This document shows, piece by piece, positions 60,582 to 64,000 of a DNA stretch of 64,000 bases. The notes under the pieces are model-generated. The model was not told where the DNA came from, did no database searches, and saw only the letters and a list, made by a program, of their open reading frames with translations. Position 1 is the stretch's first letter. Each line of letters starts with the position of its first letter. The position numbers and the translations under genes were made by a program. The stretch covers positions 372,001 through 436,000 of the forward strand of contig NZ_JAERRJ010000009.1 of NCBI RefSeq assembly GCF_016741815.1. Reading direction: 5' to 3'. The DNA comes from Nocardia acididurans. Its GTDB lineage: Bacteria > Actinomycetota > Actinomycetes > Mycobacteriales > Mycobacteriaceae.

Positions 60582-61496
60582 GTGGGACATGATCATTCGC
60601 ACGGCATCGCTCCTGAGAGCGCGTCCGGCAAATACCTGAGCCGGCTCGTGATGTCGCTGGGCATCGCGGTCGTCTTCATGGCGACCGAATTCATCGTCGC
60701 CTTCGTCACCGGCTCGCTCGCGCTGCTCTCCGACGCCGCGCACATGCTCACCGACGTGGTCGGCATCGCCATGGCCCTGTCGGCCATCCTGCTGGCCAAG
60801 CGCAGCCGCCCCACCTACACCCGCACCTTCGGCTACTACCGCGCCGAAGTCCTTGCGGCCCTGGCGAATGCGGTCCTGCTCTTCGGCGTCGCCATCTACG
60901 TCCTCTACGAGGCCATCGCCCGCATCGGCGAGCCCCCGGAGGTCCCCGGCTGGCCCGTCCTGATCGTGGGCGCGCTGGGCCTGGTGGCCAATATCGTCTC
61001 CTTCCTGCTGCTGCGCTCCGGCGCGCAGGAGAGCCTGAACATCCGCGGCGCGTACCTGGAAGTGTTCGCCGACATGATCGGCTCGTTCGGCGTGCTGATC
61101 TCCGCGGCCATCACCCTCACCACGGGCTGGCGCTACGCCGACATGATCATCGGCGTCGCCATCGGCTTCTGGGTGCTGCCCCGCACCTGGGTGCTGGCGC
61201 GCCGCTCGCTGCGAATCCTGTTCCAGCACAGCCCCGAGGGCATGGACGTGGAGCAGATCGCCACCGCCCTGCAGGCCGTCCCCGGCGTCTCCGACGTCCA
61301 CGACCTGCACGTCTGGACCCTCACCTCCGGTATGGAGGTGGCCTCGGCGCACATCACCGTCATGAAGGACCACTCCGGTGACGAGGTGCTGCGCGCCGCC
61401 CAGCACGTACTGGCCCACGACTTCCACATCGAGCACGCGACCCTGCAGGTGGAGGGCGAGGATTCGGCCCGCCGCTGCGAGGAGCTCAGCTGGTAG
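60582..61496 (+). CDS. Cation diffusion facilitator (CDF) metal exporter, CzcD-like
   Basis: A 304-residue six-helix Zn/Cd-type exporter. A His-rich N-terminus (GHDHSHG) precedes helix 1. The first metal site is in LLSDAAHMLTD. The helix-5 site reads LEVFADMIG, an E-x-x-x-D form as in CzcD-like members. A cytoplasmic ferredoxin-like domain follows, with VHDLHVWTLTSG and IEHATLQVE. The GTG at 60582 places the His-rich stretch at the N-terminus. ATGC(N8)GCAT around 60554 upstream could be a regulator site, but this is weak. No metal sensor gene is adjacent. Confidence 0.88.
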   Translation: MGHDHSHGIAPESASGKYLSRLVMSLGIAVVFMATEFIVAFVTGSLALLSDAAHMLTDVVGIAMALSAILLAKRSRPTYTRTFGYYRAEVLAALANAVLLFGVAIYVLYEAIARIGEPPEVPGWPVLIVGALGLVANIVSFLLLRSGAQESLNIRGAYLEVFADMIGSFGVLISAAITLTTGWRYADMIIGVAIGFWVLPRTWVLARRSLRILFQHSPEGMDVEQIATALQAVPGVSDVHDLHVWTLTSGMEVASAHITVMKDHSGDEVLRAAQHVLAHDFHIEHATLQVEGEDSARRCEELSW

Positions 61497-61507
61497 CGCG
61501 CGGGCGC

Positions 61508-61525
61508 GTGGCGTGCGTACGCCAC
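61508..61525. terminator. Small hairpin between convergent CDF and monooxygenase genes
   Basis: GTGGCGT, loop of 4, ACGCCAC. A 7-bp stem located between the two stop codons. Confidence 0.4.
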
Positions 61526-61529
61526 AGCC

Positions 61530-62981
61530 TCAGGGCGTGCGGGTCAGCTCGAAGTCGGTGAGCCGCACCTTGCGCGTGCGCCGCCGGTAACTGCGGGTGG
61601 TTCCCGGCCAGTTGTTGGTGATCCGCCCGGACGCCGTCCGATACCAGCTGGTGCAGAAGTTCCACGGTGTCTTGGCCAGTCGCTCCTGCAGCGCGGTGTT
61701 GAATGCCCGCTCGGTCCGCGCTTTCACCTCCAGCGTGTGCCCCGGGTGTTCGCCCAGCACCTGCACGGCATGCCGGATGTAGCGCGCCTGCGACTCGATC
61801 ATGTAGATGATCGACCCCACACCGAGATTCGTGTTCGGCCCGTACACCAGGAACATATTCGGGAAGTGCGGCACCGTGATTCCGAGGTGCGCGTGCGCCC
61901 CGTCCGCCCACTCGTCGGCGAGAGTGCGCCCGCCTCGCCCGCGAATCTTCATGGGCCACAGGAATTCCGTGCCCTTGAACCCGGTCCCGTAGATGATCAC
62001 GTCGACCTCGTGCACGACCCCGTCGGCGGTCCGCACCCCCTCCGGCACGATCTCGCTGATGGCGGTGGTCTCCACCCGCACGTTGGGCTCGGTGAGCGCC
62101 GGATAGTAGTCGTTGGAGAACAGCCCCCGCTTGCATCCGATCGGATAGTCGGGAGTCAGCTTGGCCCGCAACACCGGATCGGTGACCTGCTCCTCCAGAT
62201 GCCGTTGCGCGATGCCCGACACCACCCGCACGATCCCCGGGAACTCCACCAGCCCCAGCGCCACCGTCTCCCCGATGCCCCACCACCAGAACCGTTCCGC
62301 CGCGGGCAATCCCGGAACGTGCAACAGCACCCGCTGATGCACGGGTTTGTAATCGGTGTCGAACTTCGGCAGCACCCAGGCGGCGGTCCGCTGAAACAGG
62401 GTGAGCCGCTCCACCTTCGGCTGGATCTCCGGCACGTACTGAATCGCGCTGGCCCCGGTGCCGATACAGGCCACCCGCTTGCCCGCGAGCTCCACCCCGT
62501 GATCCCACAGCGCCGAGTGGAACGAGTCTCCCGCGAAGCGCTCGATCCCCGCGATCGCGGGCATGGCGGGCCGCGACAGCTGCCCGACCGCCGAGATCAG
62601 CACATCGGCGGTCCGAGCGGACCCGTCGGCGGTCCGCACCGTCCACCGCCCACTCTCGTCCTCGAATTCGCATTCGACGACCTCGGCCCCGAACTCGATC
62701 GACTTCAACAGCCCGTGCCGCTCCGCCACCCCGCGCATGTACTCCCAGATGTCCTCCCGCCCCGAATACCGCTGCCGCCACTCGGGCTTCGGCTCCTTCG
62801 AGAACGAATACAGCGGCGAGGGCACATCACAGGCCGCCCCCGGGTACGTGTTCTCCCGCCACACCCCGCCCAGGTCCCCCGCCCGCTCCAGAATGGTGAA
62901 TTCCCGGAACCCGTTGCGCTGCAATTCGATAGCCATTCCGAGGCCCCCGAACCCGGCCCCGATGATGATGATCGACGGCAT
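61530..62981 (-). CDS. Baeyer-Villiger-type flavin monooxygenase
   Basis: A 483-residue FAD/NADPH monooxygenase. The FAD motif IIIIGAGFGGLGM opens it. The Baeyer-Villiger fingerprint FxGxxxHxxxWD is exact (FAGDSFHSALWD, 149-160). The NADPH motif CIGTGASAIQYVPEI follows, then the C-terminal ATG-like DVIIYGTGFKG. It would insert oxygen next to a ketone, but the substrate is unknown. ATG at 62981. Divergent from the AraC-type gene with about 160 bp between starts, a common arrangement of BVMO and activator. Confidence 0.92.
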   Translation of the reverse strand: MPSIIIIGAGFGGLGMAIELQRNGFREFTILERAGDLGGVWRENTYPGAACDVPSPLYSFSKEPKPEWRQRYSGREDIWEYMRGVAERHGLLKSIEFGAEVVECEFEDESGRWTVRTADGSARTADVLISAVGQLSRPAMPAIAGIERFAGDSFHSALWDHGVELAGKRVACIGTGASAIQYVPEIQPKVERLTLFQRTAAWVLPKFDTDYKPVHQRVLLHVPGLPAAERFWWWGIGETVALGLVEFPGIVRVVSGIAQRHLEEQVTDPVLRAKLTPDYPIGCKRGLFSNDYYPALTEPNVRVETTAISEIVPEGVRTADGVVHEVDVIIYGTGFKGTEFLWPMKIRGRGGRTLADEWADGAHAHLGITVPHFPNMFLVYGPNTNLGVGSIIYMIESQARYIRHAVQVLGEHPGHTLEVKARTERAFNTALQERLAKTPWNFCTSWYRTASGRITNNWPGTTRSYRRRTRKVRLTDFELTRTP

Positions 62982-63139
62982 GTGCTCCTCCTCGCAGCGG
63001 ACACTGCTTCCACTGTAGGAGTGAGGGACCGGTCCTCACATCATCTCGGCCCGAATTCCGGTGACTACGCGAGCGGGGGAGCTGGTCCCGGCGAATCCGC
63101 ACTGTTTCCAATTGAGGTTTTCGGCCATACTCTGGTGGT

Positions 63140-64000
63140 ATGAGCAGGGTGCAGGAGGCGGGGATTCGCGACTGGGATTTCCCACGCGGAATCGCGAGTG
63201 TGGCGCTCATGGTGGGGTATGCGGGCGAGCAGGGGGTGCCCCAGGCGCGCATGCTCGAGGGGAGCGGGCTGGCCGCCGCGCAACTGGCGGATCCGGACGC
63301 GCAGATCGACGCGCGCACCGAATTGGCGGTGATCCGGAATCTGGTGCGGGAGTTGGGGGATCGGCCGAATCTGGGACTGCAGGTGGGGCGGCGGTATCGG
63401 ATCACCACGTTCGGCATCTTCGGATTCGCCTGTGTCAGCAGTCCGACGCTGGGGGAGGCGATCGCGTTCGCTCTGCGGTATCTGGAGCTGAGTTTCACCT
63501 TCTGTATTCCGGTTGCCCGCTGGCGGCCGGGTGAGTTCGTCGCGCGGATTCATGATGAGCGCGTGCCGGCGGATGTGCGCCGATTTCTGGTGGAGCGGGA
63601 CGTGTCGGCCATGCATCAGGTGCTGTGCGACCTCATGGGCCACCGGGTGGAATTGATCCGCGCCGACTTCGATTTCCCCGCGCCCGACGATATCGAGCCG
63701 TACCTCGAAATCTACGGCCTACGACCGCATTTCGAGCAGCCGCACAATCTGTTCACGCTGGATCCGATGGTGCTGGAGAAGCCGCTGCCGCAGGCCAACG
63801 AGCACACCTGGGCCATGTGCCTGGCGCAGTGCCGCGAGCTGGTGTCGCGGCGGCGGGCCCGCACGGGTATCGCGGCGGAGGTGCGCGGCCTGCTGGTGCC
63901 GCGCGGCGGTATCGACGGTTTCGCGCAGCCACCCGGAATCGATGCGGTGGCAAAGGATCTCAATATGAGCACGCGCACCCTGCGCAGGCATCTGGATGCG
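63140..64000 (+). CDS. AraC family transcriptional regulator (truncated by window end)
   Basis: The first 287 codons of an AraC-type regulator. The N-terminal arabinose-binding-like domain (about 15-200) has GYAGEQGVPQARMLEGSGL and FGIFGFACVSSPTLGEAI. The start of the DNA-binding domain is present (VAKDLNMSTRTLRRHLDA) when the window stops, so the second helix-turn-helix is missing only because of the cut. The ATG at 63140 is the start. Probably activates the divergent BVMO gene. Confidence 0.87.
   Translation, partial: MSRVQEAGIRDWDFPRGIASVALMVGYAGEQGVPQARMLEGSGLAAAQLADPDAQIDARTELAVIRNLVRELGDRPNLGLQVGRRYRITTFGIFGFACVSSPTLGEAIAFALRYLELSFTFCIPVARWRPGEFVARIHDERVPADVRRFLVERDVSAMHQVLCDLMGHRVELIRADFDFPAPDDIEPYLEIYGLRPHFEQPHNLFTLDPMVLEKPLPQANEHTWAMCLAQCRELVSRRRARTGIAAEVRGLLVPRGGIDGFAQPPGIDAVAKDLNMSTRTLRRHLDA

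Noticed and set aside
60582..61496. Unusual metal specificity of the CDF exporter because helix 5 has ExxxD, not HxxxD
   Set aside because: CzcD-type members, as I recall them, show the same residue pattern, so it is not anomalous.

Overview
The window is high-GC actinobacterial DNA with dense, short-spaced genes and frequent GTG (once TTG) starts. Gene content points to Mycobacteriales, most likely Nocardia or a close relative. The evidence is an Rpf resuscitation factor, SepH, a PrrAB-type two-component system, a Rv1174c/Rv0203-type hemophore-related protein, AccD3, EchA6, an Eis-family acetyltransferase and actinobacterial DUF families (DUF2771, DUF3027, DUF2530, DUF2537). From memory, the backbone follows the Mycobacterium tuberculosis Rv0867c-Rv0909 neighbourhood (rpfA, cspB, DUF2771, MFS, DUF3027, DUF2530, MarR, rRNA methylase, SepH, SerC, two citrate synthases, PrrAB, AccD3, EchA6, MBL-fold, Rv0909-like), with local rearrangements and inserted blocks. 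No rRNA, tRNA, CRISPR, IS element or prophage was recognised.

Layout. 1-6.4 kb: rpf with a CRP-like box far upstream, a cold-shock protein, a three-gene minus-strand cluster (glutaminyl cyclase-like lipoprotein, MFS, DUF2771) and divergent DUF3027. 6.6-13 kb: a giant sacsin/Hsp90-like ATPase, then a TetR regulator divergent from a Tat-exported ceramidase with a perfect palindrome between them. 13-17.5 kb: DUF2530, MarR, YccF, a large lipoprotein and an Eis-like acetyltransferase. 17.6-24.9 kb: gltA, PdxH and citA with small secreted or transport genes. 25-30.3 kb: SerC, SepH, DUF6928, DUF2537, a SpoU/TrmH methylase and FKBP. 30.4-37.7 kb: RDD protein, YhgE/Pip-like protein, PrrBA, hemophore-related protein and a propionyl/acetyl-CoA ligase. 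38-43.4 kb: a conservon-type operon (sensor kinase, roadblock, DUF742, GTPase) whose kinase carries nearly 500 residues of GLPxR repeats. 43.6-54.4 kb: AccD3, two SUFU-domain paralogues around an aldo/keto reductase, a flavin monooxygenase, EchA6-MBL, an orphan Rv0909-type protein and LigD. 54.4-64 kb: isochorismatase-like hydrolase, secreted lipase, a Gly-rich secreted/membrane protein, an ECF transporter (EcfT plus fused membrane-ATPase-ATPase), a CDF exporter, a Baeyer-Villiger-type monooxygenase and a divergent AraC regulator cut by the window end.

The least expected signals are: (1) the expanded GLPxR array in the conservon kinase; (2) two copies of a ~90-bp interspersed hairpin element with an identical 44-nt loop and a covarying stem; (3) the duplicated SUFU-domain genes with no visible toxin partner; and (4) the sacsin-like ATPase with recent in-frame tandem duplications in its linkers.
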